Counted from the stretch's first letter, positions 20,801 to 31,344 are shown. The stretch: DNA of 64,000 nucleotides from Globisporangium splendens (GCA_006386115.1 VFIW01000010.1:62001-126000), one strand, 5' to 3'. Numbers and translations: made by a program. The notes: generated by a model from the letters alone, not told the origin.

Positions 20801-21872
20801 CTCGTTGCATAGAGAGATTGCAGTCCACCTTTCGAGACGAGGATATTATGAAGCAGTGATCAGTTTCACGCACATCCTATCTCTTCGGATACACGGGATG
20901 CATTTGGTACTACTCGCGTTCGTCTTATCGGTTCGGACACTTCAGTCGTCCGAACTCGGGTTGTTGCTCTACTATACGTTTGCGCTGCTTCCCGAGATTT
21001 ACCATCTCTCGTTTGGTGCTTTTGAGGCTATACTCGTGCTCTCCCGCATCAAGCGACTCCGGGAGTTTAGCGAAATCGAACCTGAGAGCGACACAAGTTT
21101 GGTCACACCTCACTCCGCCCCTGCGAACTGGCCGCACCATGGCGAGGTGGTTTTCGAGCGAGTTTGGTTCGGGTATTCGAATAAGCTTCATTGTGGGAGT
21201 GCCATGGCTCTTCGGGATGTGACGTTTTCAGTGAGAGGGGGCGAGAAAATCGGAGTTGTTGGCCGGACAGGATCCGGTAAGAGCTCGTTGGCGATGGCCA
21301 TTTTTCGGATGCACAACCTCACGAGTGGCCAAATTTTGATCGACGGTGTCGACGTGTCCAGCCTCAGTCTCACCGAGCTGCGCAAAAACCTGTGCATCAT
21401 CCCACAGACGCCATTGTTTTATCGCTGCTCCGTTCGGCACTATCTGGACCCATTCAACGAGTTTGACGACATGCAACTGTGGAGCGAGCTGCACAAGTGT
21501 GGGCTCGGCAAAGGCATGGAGGGTCTCGACACCGAGTTGTGGGATAACGGTGAGAACTGGAGCATGGGCGAGCGACAGATGCTGTGTCTAGCGCGAGCGC
21601 TGCTGAAGCCGTCGCGTGTCGTGATTCTGGATGAGTCGTTCTCGTCGGTGGATCAGACAGCCGAAGAGAAGCTGGTTGAAATATTGAACGACAATTTCCA
21701 GCACTCGACAGTGTTCCTCATCACGCATCGACTGGACCAAGTGCTCCAGTTTGACAGAATCATGGTGATGCAGCGTGGCGCACTCGTGGAGTATGGCACT
21801 GCAGCGGAGCTTGCCTCAAATTCCGACAGCGTCTTTTACGAGTTTCTCGAGACGACATTGCTCACTTTCTAG
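17856..21872 (+). CDS. ABC transporter, subfamily C (MRP-like) full transporter
   Basis: Intronless, 1338 residues from MSDRRDKDSSLLRSTADS. Order: N-terminal Ser-rich cytoplasmic stretch, TMD1 (about 130-440), NBD1 with Walker A GKAGAGKTT at about 510 and signature LSGGQKARIALARA at about 602, TMD2 (about 740-1060), and NBD2 with Walker A GRTGSGKSS at about 1136, signature-like WSMGERQMLCLARALL at about 1235 and Walker B VVILDES at about 1254-1260. This is the short (no TMD0) ABCC layout used to export glutathione conjugates, organic anions or drugs. NBD1 is non-canonical: Walker B ends LYLVDCPFSNVD, with Cys where catalytic Glu (or the Asp usual in MRPs) stands; NBD2 keeps Glu. An earlier in-frame ATG at 17763 would add 31 residues, but the initiator-like motif favours 17856. 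Confidence 0.88.
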   Translation: MSDRRDKDSSLLRSTADSAYGTFHAERAFVSVASAASSPGISASRVADDSANEEATNPRNRHSNERELLSSPKSLRQHRPTIWERIFFVFFASRELVAIVETMGKQQFWETMTTNQLGTLAGDSLELDAIRRETYDQLKCGRILRAIWKTEWKTLMLSGFYQLCSCISDSAAPLLLYILLNMVIGREYDMPQVYGFLVLIYVVALLQLVFRSHGYYHGLTANVRVTGILRALLFESTVKQPQSHQQHHKKRMAEIVHMYSEDITKVGEMISQFQQLWRNILQVAFELATLVKVLDINFLVITAALAAICSLLVLELNIGAYYQQKWDKKAQTRLNVIHECFKNIQMVKLNAWEDKMKEKISQARTEEYHARWVATVLNTVWYSLIQDAPTLVSVFIFSWEAAHHDSFSPARMFTALLLFRRIKVNLFAVVALTEIILNGKVAVRNIEKHFQDCSVNRKAAVAAEPRTRRDSNVTIAVERASFSPSAGVTKPLLINVNLSVRRGELVVVHGKAGAGKTTLLAGLLGNVSKLSGDVYLDRSCKIAYCAQEPWLQTLSIRDNILFGAAFDERKYWCVLDACCLDEDLKMLPDGDKTKVGPKGINLSGGQKARIALARACYADADLYLVDCPFSNVDAIVQSDIFTKCIVELLRYKTVVLVTHNQEIISSTFVDSVVKVDNLYVQQTANVQHKKSKSENAAISNRQFYAQSRLYRWKSSVPVDTSLTAITALNLYEIPEKQRHELSKMPSLLTAASLATTTDGDGWFSSDTLATLFPLKHSLRFFVCTFAVMLAFGVVNVAKDLCLMSWSAVPIERASTDVIMHFAIEYGVFVIATLVMGIVIVLLLLRVALTASDRVFAEMTTALFHAPISFFYSTTIGEILNAYFHGIAILDAETADLLNKFLRSAILLLTSDLVIWYFSGWAGVTVLLIVVYMIKEGVVMGHFVGPYEFGFRSEAVNLSFISEALDGTATIRAFGTAQVDRFCSLHREIAVHLSRRGYYEAVISFTHILSLRIHGMHLVLLAFVLSVRTLQSSELGLLLYYTFALLPEIYHLSFGAFEAILVLSRIKRLREFSEIEPESDTSLVTPHSAPANWPHHGEVVFERVWFGYSNKLHCGSAMALRDVTFSVRGGEKIGVVGRTGSGKSSLAMAIFRMHNLTSGQILIDGVDVSSLSLTELRKNLCIIPQTPLFYRCSVRHYLDPFNEFDDMQLWSELHKCGLGKGMEGLDTELWDNGENWSMGERQMLCLARALLKPSRVVILDESFSSVDQTAEEKLVEILNDNFQHSTVFLITHRLDQVLQFDRIMVMQRGALVEYGTAAELASNSDSVFYEFLETTLLTF

Positions 21873-23703
21873 CCCGAAGATTGAAGCGAAATGCAAGGTG
21901 GCGTGAAGATTCACAGCATGTTTTGCTGTGGATAGCTGTCGATAAGAACGGCCCTGATCTTTGCCGCGTTGTATCCACGTGCTGGAAGAAGCAAGTACAT
22001 TCGCATTGTTTGTGCCAATAGACTGAGCAAGAATTTCGCAATCTTGTATGGGACATCGTTGGAAAGCATCATTTTCCATCGTGAGGAACGAATCTGGAAT
22101 CGCAAGTTTTGCTGGGATTAACACCATTGAGACCATCACGACGACTACAGCTGCAATGCGCATTCAGTCAGTCGTCGAGGGGATCGCCAGGATGAATGAC
22201 GGAACGCAGTTGCATTTAAACGCCAAGGAGATGGGTCATGCTTATACCCGCAGGCAGTACGTGTTGAACGCAAAGGAGAGATCGACCAAATAATCCTGTT
22301 GGCTGTGCTTTGTTGCAGCATGAACAGCCGAGGCGCTTGAGTGGAACAGGACGGAGCACCTCTGCACCAGCACCATGGTTCATCAAAAGCGCTAAATGAA
22401 TGGCCGAGACGAGTTTGACTGAACATCGTTATTGTATTCATATCCACAATATACATTGACACTATAAGCTTTTTGTTTCTGATGTGGTGCATGACTTTGG
22501 TAAGGGAATGCGTCAACTCGAGAACCACGAAATGTCCACCCTTGTGTAGAGTTCAACTTGTGGTCTTTGGATTAAGTTGGCTCTGTTCATCATCCTGCCA
22601 TCGTGTTTAATAGTTCTTGTAGTACCACCCCCACCCCGAACTATAATAGGCGCTTGAAAAGCAGCCGACATGTTTGGAATGACGAGCGTTGAGAGCCTTG
22701 AGCCTGAGTAGCCTTCCACATCACTGCAAGCTGAAGTCGATAGCGCGTTTTACATAAAGAACTGTGAGTTTCGTGTGTCCCGTGAACGCACGCCACTGGG
22801 CAAAGGACGGCTTAGTGGCGAACTCGACAGAGCGTAACACTCTCACACCATGAAAAATGTGCCTCCTCCGTTGTCAGGTTCACCCTTGCGACTCGCCCAC
22901 CAGACGAATCACCGTCCTGACTAATCATGAACCGTGATTCGCCTCAGAGGTGCTTTGTAATCAATACTAAATTCGAGAGTCTTCACAGTAGTATTCTATG
23001 GATGGTGGTGCTAGCCAATCAAATCACCATGTGCCCTCCTTATTTCTTGACACACTTCGAACGATTGCAGATCCTTAAACAGACAGTTTGATTCCAATCA
23101 AAAACGGAAAGGAACATGGACTACTGGCACTGTACATGCAGTCGGAGTGTGGCGCGCATTATATCGTAAAGTCGAAGGATGATGCACAGTCTTAGGAAGA
23201 GCTGACAAATCATCCGACTGACCAATCTCTCGCATCCAAAGCACTGGAAAAGAGCACATGACGTTTTTCTGTAGTTTAGTTTTGTTCTTTTTGACTAATC
23301 GCACTTCCTGACTAATCTTTCCCCTGTCCCTTTTCTTTGCGTGCGATAGAGCTCCAAATCAGTTTAGAGAAAGTGTCCATCATTCGATTTTTTGCATTTC
23401 ATCCAATCACATATTGCTATCAGTGTACGTCTGGAGATGTCCGCTTCCCCTAGACACTCATTTATCAAATTAGAGAGATCTATGTACACTTAGGGTCGGA
23501 TGATGCTTCTGGATGGGGATGATTCGCACAACAATGTGGAGCAGCTCCAAATGCTGATAAGAGTTGTGCACATCAAAACCGGACTGACTGACAGTTTCTA
23601 TGGCAGCCTCAGTGGAAGACGCAGAGGCCCGGTGTGCGATGTTCATTCTCCGATTTGCCGCCAGTAGCACGCATCGAAAGTTGTCCTCGTTTGATCGACA
23701 GCG
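21873..23703. other. Intergenic between the ABCC and ABCG genes
   Basis: About 1.8 kb, AT-richer than the genes, with no supported gene, repeat or RNA. The last 65 bases hold the ABCG core promoter motif. Confidence 0.45.
23641..23656 (+). promoter_or_regulatory. Oomycete-type Inr/FPR core promoter of the ABCG gene
   Basis: GTTCATTCTCCGATTT matches the oomycete core promoter consensus GCTCATTYYNCAWTTT at 14 of 16 positions and sits 48-63 bases before the ATG at 23704, the usual distance. Confidence 0.5.
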
Positions 23704-26700
23704 ATGACGCAGCTCGTCCGAGACACTTCCGAGAAAGATGCACTCGATGGAGCAGCACGCAACACTCCCATTGCGACGTTAAACACCACCACTGCTCGTG
23801 GTACCGATGAGGTCGCATCGTTGCTTCTGGATAATGGCCCGCACGCACTGTTTGCCAGCATCGCTTCGAAAACTGCCGCGGCATTGCAGCATTCCCAGTT
23901 GCCGCAAGTGGACATCCGCTTCCGCAACCTGTCGATCGCTGTGGAGCTCCCCGTGGCGCAGGACTCACAGCACACACACTCGAATGTGTTTAAACTACCG
24001 ACGCTCGTGAACGTGCTCACGCAGGGTCTGCTCGGGATGGTCACCAAGAAGCGCGTGGCGAAGCAGTACATCCTCAAGAACGTCTCAGGCGCGTTCCAGC
24101 CAGGCACGACCACACTCATTTTGGGCCAACCGAGTTCGGGCAAATCGAGTCTCATGAAAATCCTGAGCGGCCGGTTCCCGAAGGAGAAGAACATTTCGGT
24201 CGAGGGCGAGATCACGTACAACGACATGTCTGTGGATGCGCTCGGTGGCCGACTCGCGCAGTTGGTCGGGTACGTGACGCAACGCGACATGCACTACCCG
24301 AGTCTCACGGTGCAGGAGACGCTCAGGTTTGCGCACGCGTGCTGCAGCAGTGGACTTGCTGATCAGCTGGCGAACGCACTAAACAAGGGACTGTCCGCTC
24401 AAGCCAACCACGATGCGCAGGAGACGATCCAAACCGTGCTCACGCATTTGCCAGAGCTTGTGCTTGAGCTACTGGGGCTGCAGAACTGTAAAGACACTGT
24501 CGTCGGGGACGCCATGCTTCGTGGCATCTCTGGTGGTGAGAAGAAGCGTGTGACGACTGGCGAAATGCTCTTTGGCATCAAGCTAGCGGTGCTCATGGAC
24601 GACATTAGCACTGGACTAGATAGCGCAGCTACGTTCGACATCATCGACACGATGCGCGGGATCGCCAAGGCGTTTGGCACGACGATCGTCATCTCGTTGC
24701 TGCAGCCTTCCCCCGAAGTGTTTGCGCTATTTGACGACGTGCTCATCCTGAACGAAGGCGAGATCATCTACCACGGGCCGCAAGCAGCTGTGGAGAGCTA
24801 CTTTGAGAATCTGGGCTTTGTGCGTCCACCAGAACGCGATGTCGCCGACTTTCTACTCGATATCGGCACGGATCAGCAGTCAAAGTACCGAGTAGGCAAG
24901 ACTTTTGTGCACGCTGCCTTCGGGGGAGTGAATCCTACGTCTGCGGTAGACTTTGGCAAGATCTTCAAAGAGTCGAGCATTCACAAAGCGATGCTGGAGA
25001 AAATGGACGAGCCCCACTCGCCAGAGTACCTCCGCACCGCGAAATCGTACACGGGGACGGTTTCAGAGTTCCACCAAGGCTTCTGGGCGAGCACGATGAC
25101 AGTCCTTGCCCGCGAGTTCACGCTGCTGAGTCGGAACAAAGCATTCCTGGCCAGCCGAGTGTTCATGGTCATCGTGATGGGACTGCTGAACGGAAGCATC
25201 TTCTACCAGTTCGACCCAAAAGACGTCCAGGTCGTGATCGGTGTTGTGTTTGGATCAGCCATGTTCCTATCGCTGGGTCAGGCGGCGCAGATTCCGACGA
25301 TCATGGCGACGCGCGACGTGTTCTATAAGCAGCGCCGGTCGAACTTCTACCGCACGTCGTCGTTTGTTGTCGCAAGTGCGTCGACACGCATCCCGGTCGC
25401 GATCTTTGAGAGCCTCGTCTTTGGCAGTCTGCTGTATTGGTTGTGTGGGTTCTCGCCAAACGTGTGGACGTTCGTCGTGTTCGAGATCATGCTGTTTTTG
25501 ACGAGTTTCGCGCTCGGCGGGTGGTTTTGCTTCTTGGCGACCGTGGCGCCGAACTCGAACGTCGCGATGCCGCTCGCCATGGTGTCGATCCTTCTCTTGG
25601 TCACGTTCGCGGGCTTCGTGATCCCGAAAGACAGGGTCCCAGACTACCTCGTGTGGCTCTACTGGCTCACACCGCTGTCCTGGGTCGTGCGCAGCATCAT
25701 GATCAACCAGTACCAGTCCCCCGAGTTCAGCGGGTGCACGTACGAAAGCGTCGACTACTGCGAAATGTTCCACGTCAAGTCGTCGGGCGAGTACTACCTC
25801 GGGCTCTACGACGTGCAAACCGACAAGGCGTGGATCTACTACGGCATGATTTTCATGTTTGCGATGTGTTTTTTCTACGAGTTTCTGTCGTTCCTCGCGC
25901 TCGAATACCACCGTTTTGAGAACCCCGAGAACTCCACGATCATCCGACGATCCACGTCGGCGCAAGAGGAAGTCGAGCCACTTGCTACTGACGCCTACCA
26001 ACTGGTGGGAACGCCAAAAGCACCAGCCAACCAAACAACGACGCTCTCTCAACTTGTTGATGGCCGCGAAGTGTCGCTGAACGTCAAGCCGTCTCACGAA
26101 AAGCACTTCGTGCCAGTCACGCTAGCCTTCCAGGATCTCTGGTACAACGTGCCACTCAAAGCCAAATCGAAGGACGACCCGACGAACATCGATTTGCTCA
26201 AGGGCATCTCCGGGTACGCGAAACCAGGCACGATGACGGCGTTGATGGGTGCATCTGGCGCTGGCAAGACGACGCTCATGGACGTGATCGCGGCGCGCAA
26301 GACTGGCGGCAAGATCAGCGGCAAAATTCTCATGAACGGCTACGAAGCCACGGACACGGCGATCCGACGAGGAACCGGGTACTGCGAGCAGATGGACGTT
26401 CACTCGGAAGCGTCCACTTTCCGCGAAGCATTGACGTTCAGCGCATTTCTCCGCCAATCGAGCGACGTCCCCGACAGCTTCAAGTTTGACTCGGTGGAGG
26501 AATGTCTCGACTTGCTCGATCTGCACCCCATCGCGGACAAACTGGTGCGTGGCAGCTCCATGGAGCAATTGAAGCGTCTGACGATCGGCGTCGAGCTCGC
26601 TGCTCAGCCCAGTGTATTGTTCCTGGACGAGCCGACGAGCGGTCTCGATGCGCAGTCTGCGAAGTCCATCATGGAGGGTGTTCGCAAGGTCGCTGACAGC

Positions 26701-27948
26701 GGTCGAACAGTCATGTGCACCATTCACCAGCCCTCGACCGAAGTGTTTGAGGTGTTCGATAGCTTGCTGCTTCTGAAGAAAGGAGGCGAGACCGTGTACT
26801 TCGGCGAACTCGGTGAGAACAACTGCACACTGGTCGAGTACTTTGAAGGCATCCCTGGTGTCTCGCCATTGCCACCGAGCTACAACCCTGCGACGTGGAT
26901 CTTGGAGTGCATCGGCGCTGGCGTGAGCAGCAGCCACGGATCATCGACCAATTTCGTCGACGTGTTCAACCAGAGCGAGCTCAAGAGAGTCTTGGATCGC
27001 ACCCTGGATCAAGATGGCGTGACGAGGCCGTCAGCAAACGTCCCGGAGTTGACGTTCGCGCAGAAACGTGCTGCCACTGGAGCTACTCAGATGCGCTTCC
27101 TGATGAGCCGCACGTTTGCCACGTACTGGCGCACGGCGTCGTACAATCTGACGCGCATCGCGATCGCGTTCACATTAGCCATCTTCTTCGGCATCGTGTT
27201 TGCCGACGCCAACTACACGACGTACCAGGGCATCAATGCAGGCGTGGGCATGGTCTTCCTCTCCACCGTGTTCAGTGGCATCGTGTCGTTCTTCAGCGTG
27301 CTGCCCGTCGCAATCTCGGATCGCGGTGCGTTCTATCGGGAACGCTCGTCGCAGACGTACAATGCACTGTGGTACTTTCTCGGCATCACGGTGGCCGAGA
27401 TCCCGTACGTGTTCTTCTGCTCACTGATCTTCACAGCGCTGTTCTACCCGCTCGTGGGCTTCAAGGGGTTTACGACTGGCGTGCTCTACTGGATCAACAA
27501 GGCGTTGCTGATCCTGATGCAGACGTACATGGGTCAGTTGCTGGCGTTCGCGTTGCCCACAGCCGAACTCGCGATGATCGGCGGCGTGCTCTTGAACTCG
27601 GTCTTCTTCCTATTCATGGGTTTCAACCCACCGACGATCGCGCTCCCATCAGCATATAAATGGCTGTACTACGTCGTGCCCAAGCGGTACTCGTTCTCAA
27701 TCTTGGCGGCGCTGGTGTTTGCCGATTGTCCCGACGGCTCTGTCGACAGCGACCTCATCGGGTGCCAGCCGATCGTCGGCGCGCCGCTGACATTGCAGGT
27801 CGCGAACGTCAAGCAGTACATCGAGACGATCTTCGATGCCAAGCACGACGACATCTGGTTCAACTTCGCGATCGTGCTGTTCGCGATCGTGCTCATCCGC
27901 GTCCTCGGTCTGCTCGCGCTTCGCTTCATCAACCACCAGAAGCGGTAA
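23704..27948 (+). CDS. ABC transporter, subfamily G, full-size PDR type
   Basis: Intronless, 1414 residues (MTQLVRDTSEKDALD), the (NBD-TMD)2 reverse layout of pleiotropic drug resistance pumps. NBD1: Walker A GQPSSGKSS at about 141, signature ISGGEKKRVTTGEM at about 275, Walker B VLMDDISTGLD with Asp in place of the usual Glu. TMD1 about 465-740, including the Cys-containing extracellular loop before the last helix (FSGCTYESVDYCEMF). NBD2: Walker A GASGAGKTT at about 849, degenerate signature SSMEQLKRLTIGVEL (no SGGQ), Walker B VLFLDEPTSGLD. TMD2 to the end (FINHQKR). Oomycetes carry many such pumps, which export toxins, sterol inhibitors and plant defence compounds. Both Walker A lysines are kept, so the yeast Pdr5 type of NBD1 decay is not seen. 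Confidence 0.93.
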   Translation: MTQLVRDTSEKDALDGAARNTPIATLNTTTARGTDEVASLLLDNGPHALFASIASKTAAALQHSQLPQVDIRFRNLSIAVELPVAQDSQHTHSNVFKLPTLVNVLTQGLLGMVTKKRVAKQYILKNVSGAFQPGTTTLILGQPSSGKSSLMKILSGRFPKEKNISVEGEITYNDMSVDALGGRLAQLVGYVTQRDMHYPSLTVQETLRFAHACCSSGLADQLANALNKGLSAQANHDAQETIQTVLTHLPELVLELLGLQNCKDTVVGDAMLRGISGGEKKRVTTGEMLFGIKLAVLMDDISTGLDSAATFDIIDTMRGIAKAFGTTIVISLLQPSPEVFALFDDVLILNEGEIIYHGPQAAVESYFENLGFVRPPERDVADFLLDIGTDQQSKYRVGKTFVHAAFGGVNPTSAVDFGKIFKESSIHKAMLEKMDEPHSPEYLRTAKSYTGTVSEFHQGFWASTMTVLAREFTLLSRNKAFLASRVFMVIVMGLLNGSIFYQFDPKDVQVVIGVVFGSAMFLSLGQAAQIPTIMATRDVFYKQRRSNFYRTSSFVVASASTRIPVAIFESLVFGSLLYWLCGFSPNVWTFVVFEIMLFLTSFALGGWFCFLATVAPNSNVAMPLAMVSILLLVTFAGFVIPKDRVPDYLVWLYWLTPLSWVVRSIMINQYQSPEFSGCTYESVDYCEMFHVKSSGEYYLGLYDVQTDKAWIYYGMIFMFAMCFFYEFLSFLALEYHRFENPENSTIIRRSTSAQEEVEPLATDAYQLVGTPKAPANQTTTLSQLVDGREVSLNVKPSHEKHFVPVTLAFQDLWYNVPLKAKSKDDPTNIDLLKGISGYAKPGTMTALMGASGAGKTTLMDVIAARKTGGKISGKILMNGYEATDTAIRRGTGYCEQMDVHSEASTFREALTFSAFLRQSSDVPDSFKFDSVEECLDLLDLHPIADKLVRGSSMEQLKRLTIGVELAAQPSVLFLDEPTSGLDAQSAKSIMEGVRKVADSGRTVMCTIHQPSTEVFEVFDSLLLLKKGGETVYFGELGENNCTLVEYFEGIPGVSPLPPSYNPATWILECIGAGVSSSHGSSTNFVDVFNQSELKRVLDRTLDQDGVTRPSANVPELTFAQKRAATGATQMRFLMSRTFATYWRTASYNLTRIAIAFTLAIFFGIVFADANYTTYQGINAGVGMVFLSTVFSGIVSFFSVLPVAISDRGAFYRERSSQTYNALWYFLGITVAEIPYVFFCSLIFTALFYPLVGFKGFTTGVLYWINKALLILMQTYMGQLLAFALPTAELAMIGGVLLNSVFFLFMGFNPPTIALPSAYKWLYYVVPKRYSFSILAALVFADCPDGSVDSDLIGCQPIVGAPLTLQVANVKQYIETIFDAKHDDIWFNFAIVLFAIVLIRVLGLLALRFINHQKR

Positions 27949-28197
27949 AAGGAAGCTGCCAAACCACGAGAATGATTTGTACGAAAGAGAACGAAACTGG
28001 TTGTGGATCCGAGGCCAGGAGTGCGGTGGATATAATGTTTTATATGGTGATAACTAATTAACGAAATGTGTTCTGCGGGAGCGCAGCAATTGGCGCCTAC
28101 TACGTTCTCGCAGCAAAAAAGTCCTGGAACAAGACATGGAAGAACCAGGTCAGTGTGATCAGCATTGCCTCGTTCCCGTGCTATGATACCTCCTATT

Positions 28198-29913
28198 TTA
28201 CTTGGCGTCCTTGATCAGAGACGACATGGACGGACGGATCTCCTGCATCGTGAGCATCGGCGCAAAGTGCGAGTTGTCCGATGTGCCGCTCGGCAGATGG
28301 TACCGCATCAACTCGCTCCAGCCCGTGCGGCCCGCAGCCTTCTTGAAGCCGTACAGGAAGTACGAGAGCACGCCGAGACCAATCCAGCCGCAGCCGAGCG
28401 CGAGCCCGAGGTGGCTGATCTGCGAGATCAGGTAGAAGTTGGCCAGGATACAGATCATCGGGATGAACGGCACCAGTGGCGCTGAGAAGTTGGACGGATC
28501 GTTCGGCGCCTGGGGACACTTGACGTACAACGCGATCGTGGACACGACCATGGCACCAAGTGCGACGACCGCGATGGCGAGGGACACGTCCGAGCCGTGG
28601 TTCTTGTAGCCTTGCTGGTAGAAGAACGCCGAGAGGCAGCCAGAGACGACCATGCTGCCGATGAGCTTGGGTGCGACACTCGGCGACATGTCCTTGGTGC
28701 GGATCATCAGCAACGACGCGTTCGAGAGGATGAACGACACGAGGATACCGAAGTTCACAATGTCCCACAGCGTGATGAACGGCACGACGAACGCGACGAT
28801 CGTGAAGAACGTGCCGGTGATCATCGTGTTCACGAACAGGTTGCCGTAGCCGTCGACCTTGGCAAAGATCGACGGCATCAGACCATCGCATGCCAACGCG
28901 TAGTTGAGTCGAGGTTGCGCGAGGAAGGCAATGAGCACCACAACAGGCATCGTGATGGTTTCACCAGCGCGCACGATCTTCGCGGCCCAGTGCCAGCCGA
29001 CACCTTCAAACCCCTCGGGGAAACTCGTGGCCTCCAAGTACGGCACCATGCCCGACAAGACGAGCGACGACAACGCACTCAGCGCCATGGTACCGAACAC
29101 GACACTGATGACGGCGATCGGCATGATCTTCTTGGGGTTCTTGGCTTCGGCAGCGAGACAGCACACTTCGTCGAAACCAATGTAGCCGAAGAAGGCTTGC
29201 GTGGCGCCAGTGATGATACCTTGAGTACCGAACGCCATCTCGCCGTTAAGGTCTCTACGCTCTGGCACGAATGGACTCAGGTTGTCTGTCTTCAGGGTCA
29301 CAAACCCAGCGACGATAATGAAGAGCACGACGACGATCTTGAGCACTGTAATGGTGTTGATGAACACTTTGCCGAAACGAACTCCCATGAGCAGCACGAC
29401 GACACTGAGAGCTTGGATGAGCGCAGCGAGGATGTTGCCGTACTTCATGTTCAGCCAGTCCACGTTCGCATTCGGGTGGTCGATCAGGATCCACTCTTCG
29501 ACCTTATCAGCCCAACTACGAGCCACACCAGCACCCGAGACAGCGTACTCCAACGTCAAGAGCCAACCGGCGATAACGGCTGGCAGCTCGCCAAGCGCGT
29601 GGTACGCGTACGCGTAGGTACTACCGGAGGATGGGATGCGCGTGGTCAGCTCCATGTACGCGAGTGCGTTGAAGCAGCAGACGACACCACCGATGAACCA
29701 ACTGATCACCGCGGCAGGGCCGGCAGTCTCTGAAATGATCGAACCGGCAGTCGAGAAGATACCACTGCCGACGGTTCCACCGATACCGATACAGATCAAA
29801 TCGAACAGCGACAGCGAGCGAGGCAGGTCTTGTGCGTTTTCCTCGGCATGGATCACCTTCATGGGCTTGGTGCGAAACATGCTCGCCATGAGCGACGTCG
29901 ACTGGTACTCCAT
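28198..29913 (-). CDS. Amino-acid permease, APC superfamily, copy 2
   Basis: Intronless, 571 residues (MEYQSTSLMASMFRTKPMKV). Same fold and motifs as copy 1: GIGGTVGSGIFSTAGSII in helix 1, FFGYIGFDEVCCLAAEAKNP loop, about 14 hydrophobic segments. It is much closer to copy 3 than to copy 1: the 109 codons at 29369-29695 are identical in DNA to copy 3, and another 144 bases at 29096-29239 are too. The C-terminal ends differ (SLIKDAK here). The 3' end faces the ABCG gene 250 bases away. Expected role: proton-coupled or exchange import of amino acids; substrate not determinable. Confidence 0.88.
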   Translation of the reverse strand: MEYQSTSLMASMFRTKPMKVIHAEENAQDLPRSLSLFDLICIGIGGTVGSGIFSTAGSIISETAGPAAVISWFIGGVVCCFNALAYMELTTRIPSSGSTYAYAYHALGELPAVIAGWLLTLEYAVSGAGVARSWADKVEEWILIDHPNANVDWLNMKYGNILAALIQALSVVVLLMGVRFGKVFINTITVLKIVVVLFIIVAGFVTLKTDNLSPFVPERRDLNGEMAFGTQGIITGATQAFFGYIGFDEVCCLAAEAKNPKKIMPIAVISVVFGTMALSALSSLVLSGMVPYLEATSFPEGFEGVGWHWAAKIVRAGETITMPVVVLIAFLAQPRLNYALACDGLMPSIFAKVDGYGNLFVNTMITGTFFTIVAFVVPFITLWDIVNFGILVSFILSNASLLMIRTKDMSPSVAPKLIGSMVVSGCLSAFFYQQGYKNHGSDVSLAIAVVALGAMVVSTIALYVKCPQAPNDPSNFSAPLVPFIPMICILANFYLISQISHLGLALGCGWIGLGVLSYFLYGFKKAAGRTGWSELMRYHLPSGTSDNSHFAPMLTMQEIRPSMSSLIKDAK

Positions 29914-29935
29914 CTTGAACGATTAGCTTGAAGAA

Positions 29936-29952
29936 ACACACACACACACACA
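29936..29952. repeat. CA microsatellite in the 5' leader of permease 2
   Basis: About eight CA units (TG on the coding strand), 23-39 bases upstream of the ATG at 29913. Confidence 0.85.
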
Positions 29953-29995
29953 AACTATCAAAATCCTGCCGCGCGAGTGGTCTCGTTCGAAGCTG

Positions 29996-30012
29996 CCAAG
30001 TGGACAAGTGAG
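29996..30012 (-). promoter_or_regulatory. Initiator-like core promoter element of permease 2
   Basis: The minus strand reads CTCACTTGTCCACTTGG, 83-99 bases before the ATG. It shares CTCACTTG with the elements of permeases 1 and 3 and has CACTT in the place of the downstream CAWTTT part. Confidence 0.4.
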
Positions 30013-31170
30013 GCGAGAGGGCAGACGCGCGTGCTTCGCCGTCAAACACAAGCGAAAAAGATTGGAAGAGGAGGCTGGGCTGAGAGAAAGAAAGGCCGTG
30101 GAGAACCATCTGAGGCGCGTGTCGCAGTCCTCACCATGCTGGTTGATTCGTTTGGTCTCCAAAGACATGGGGGAGGAGCTGCTGGCAGCGAGCCGGATCC
30201 ATCACGTCACCAATCAAGTCGCAGTCATCGCTGAGGAACTCGCGAGAATGCTGGTCGCGAGAAAGTACGACACCTCCACATCCACTCTAAATACGCATTG
30301 TGTATAACTATGCGATGCATTCGATGTTCACTTTCAAATATTTGTGGCTAGATTGAAGAAGTCCGCACGGATAAATGTACTTCTAAATACGAGACTTGTT
30401 CATATGTCCGTGTTGCTGCATGAGACAGAGAGGATCCTGTCCGACTCCCTCCCACCAGATTGTTTTCTGTTTCGGGGGCGAGAGACACGAGAAGGTCTCC
30501 AAGAAGCTAGCTGCTGGTGCTCATTCAATTCCTTCGGCCATGTGGCCGACTCTCTTCACGTTTACAGCATGAGGTCCACGGGACCACTCCCTCTGCTGTA
30601 ATGCGTGGGTGGTGTCTGTGCCTCCATTATGATATGTCAGGTCTGACTGACGTCGACGACCACAGGTCCAACTCGAGTCCTTCAAACTCACTTTCGTCGT
30701 CTCTTTCGAATGGAAGCGAAGGGCAAAGGCAAGCAAAAGTGACGAGGCGAGTGAAAGTACTAAAAGTGTTCGATGTGTGTATTCTTGGCGAAACGCACGA
30801 TACTTTAAGTGCATGCACCACACCGTAAATATGTCGCTCCTTCGATAGGCAACGCAACGCTCGCGTTGTGGTGATTGCCTGACTGTCGTGGACAGCTTGC
30901 TTAGCGCGAGAAAAGAAGGGAGGATGGACGAATCAGCTCACACTGGAATGCAAGCACGAGCGATGGGTATGCACTGTCCCGCTGCGTCTTTGTTTTCCCA
31001 GTCGCCAGCGTCAAGTGTGCAGTTGCCCCGAAACTGGGCTTTCGGATGAATGCGCTTGTGTACATACTAAGTTCCCTTCCGCGCTTACTGATGCAAACTC
31101 GCGAGCCAAAGTGCAAGTGGACAGCCCCCTTTCTCTTGCCTCTTGCTCACACTCTCTCTTGTGCGAGTGC

Positions 31171-31344
31171 TTAGGCATCTGTTGCCGTGTAAGGAGATTC
31201 GAGAGCCTTTCCATTGTCTCGCTCGCGGCTTGCCGCCGTTTCTCTTTCATCATCGAACGCCTTGGGCTGTTCGAAGACGTTCGCGTTTTTCTCGTTTAAC
31301 TCGGTTGTTTCTCCATGAGCTGACACTTGCGGTGCTTCCTCCAT
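31171..31344 (-). CDS. Hypothetical small hydrophilic protein or relic, doubtful
   Basis: An ATG at 31344 opens 57 residues, MEEAPQVSAHGETTELNEKN and onward. The composition (Glu/Ala/Thr-rich, no Cys) looks protein-like and could be the N-terminus of a decayed gene; no continuing exon was found and no family recognised. It may be chance. Confidence 0.2.
   Translation of the reverse strand: MEEAPQVSAHGETTELNEKNANVFEQPKAFDDERETAASRERDNGKALESPYTATDA

Noticed and set aside
26122..26937. 271-residue minus-strand open frame in the ABCG gene
   Set aside because: Antisense to NBD2, no independent features.
28597..29733. 378-residue plus-strand open frame in permease copy 2 (and a 242-residue one in copy 3)
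   Set aside because: Complement of the permease frame; His/Asp/Arg-rich composition is typical of antisense shadows. It recurs in copy 3 only because the genes are paralogous.
30008..30307. 99-residue plus-strand open frame upstream of permease 2
   Set aside because: Overlaps the permease 2 promoter element, no recognisable domain, no splice partner. Kept only as part of the intergenic description.
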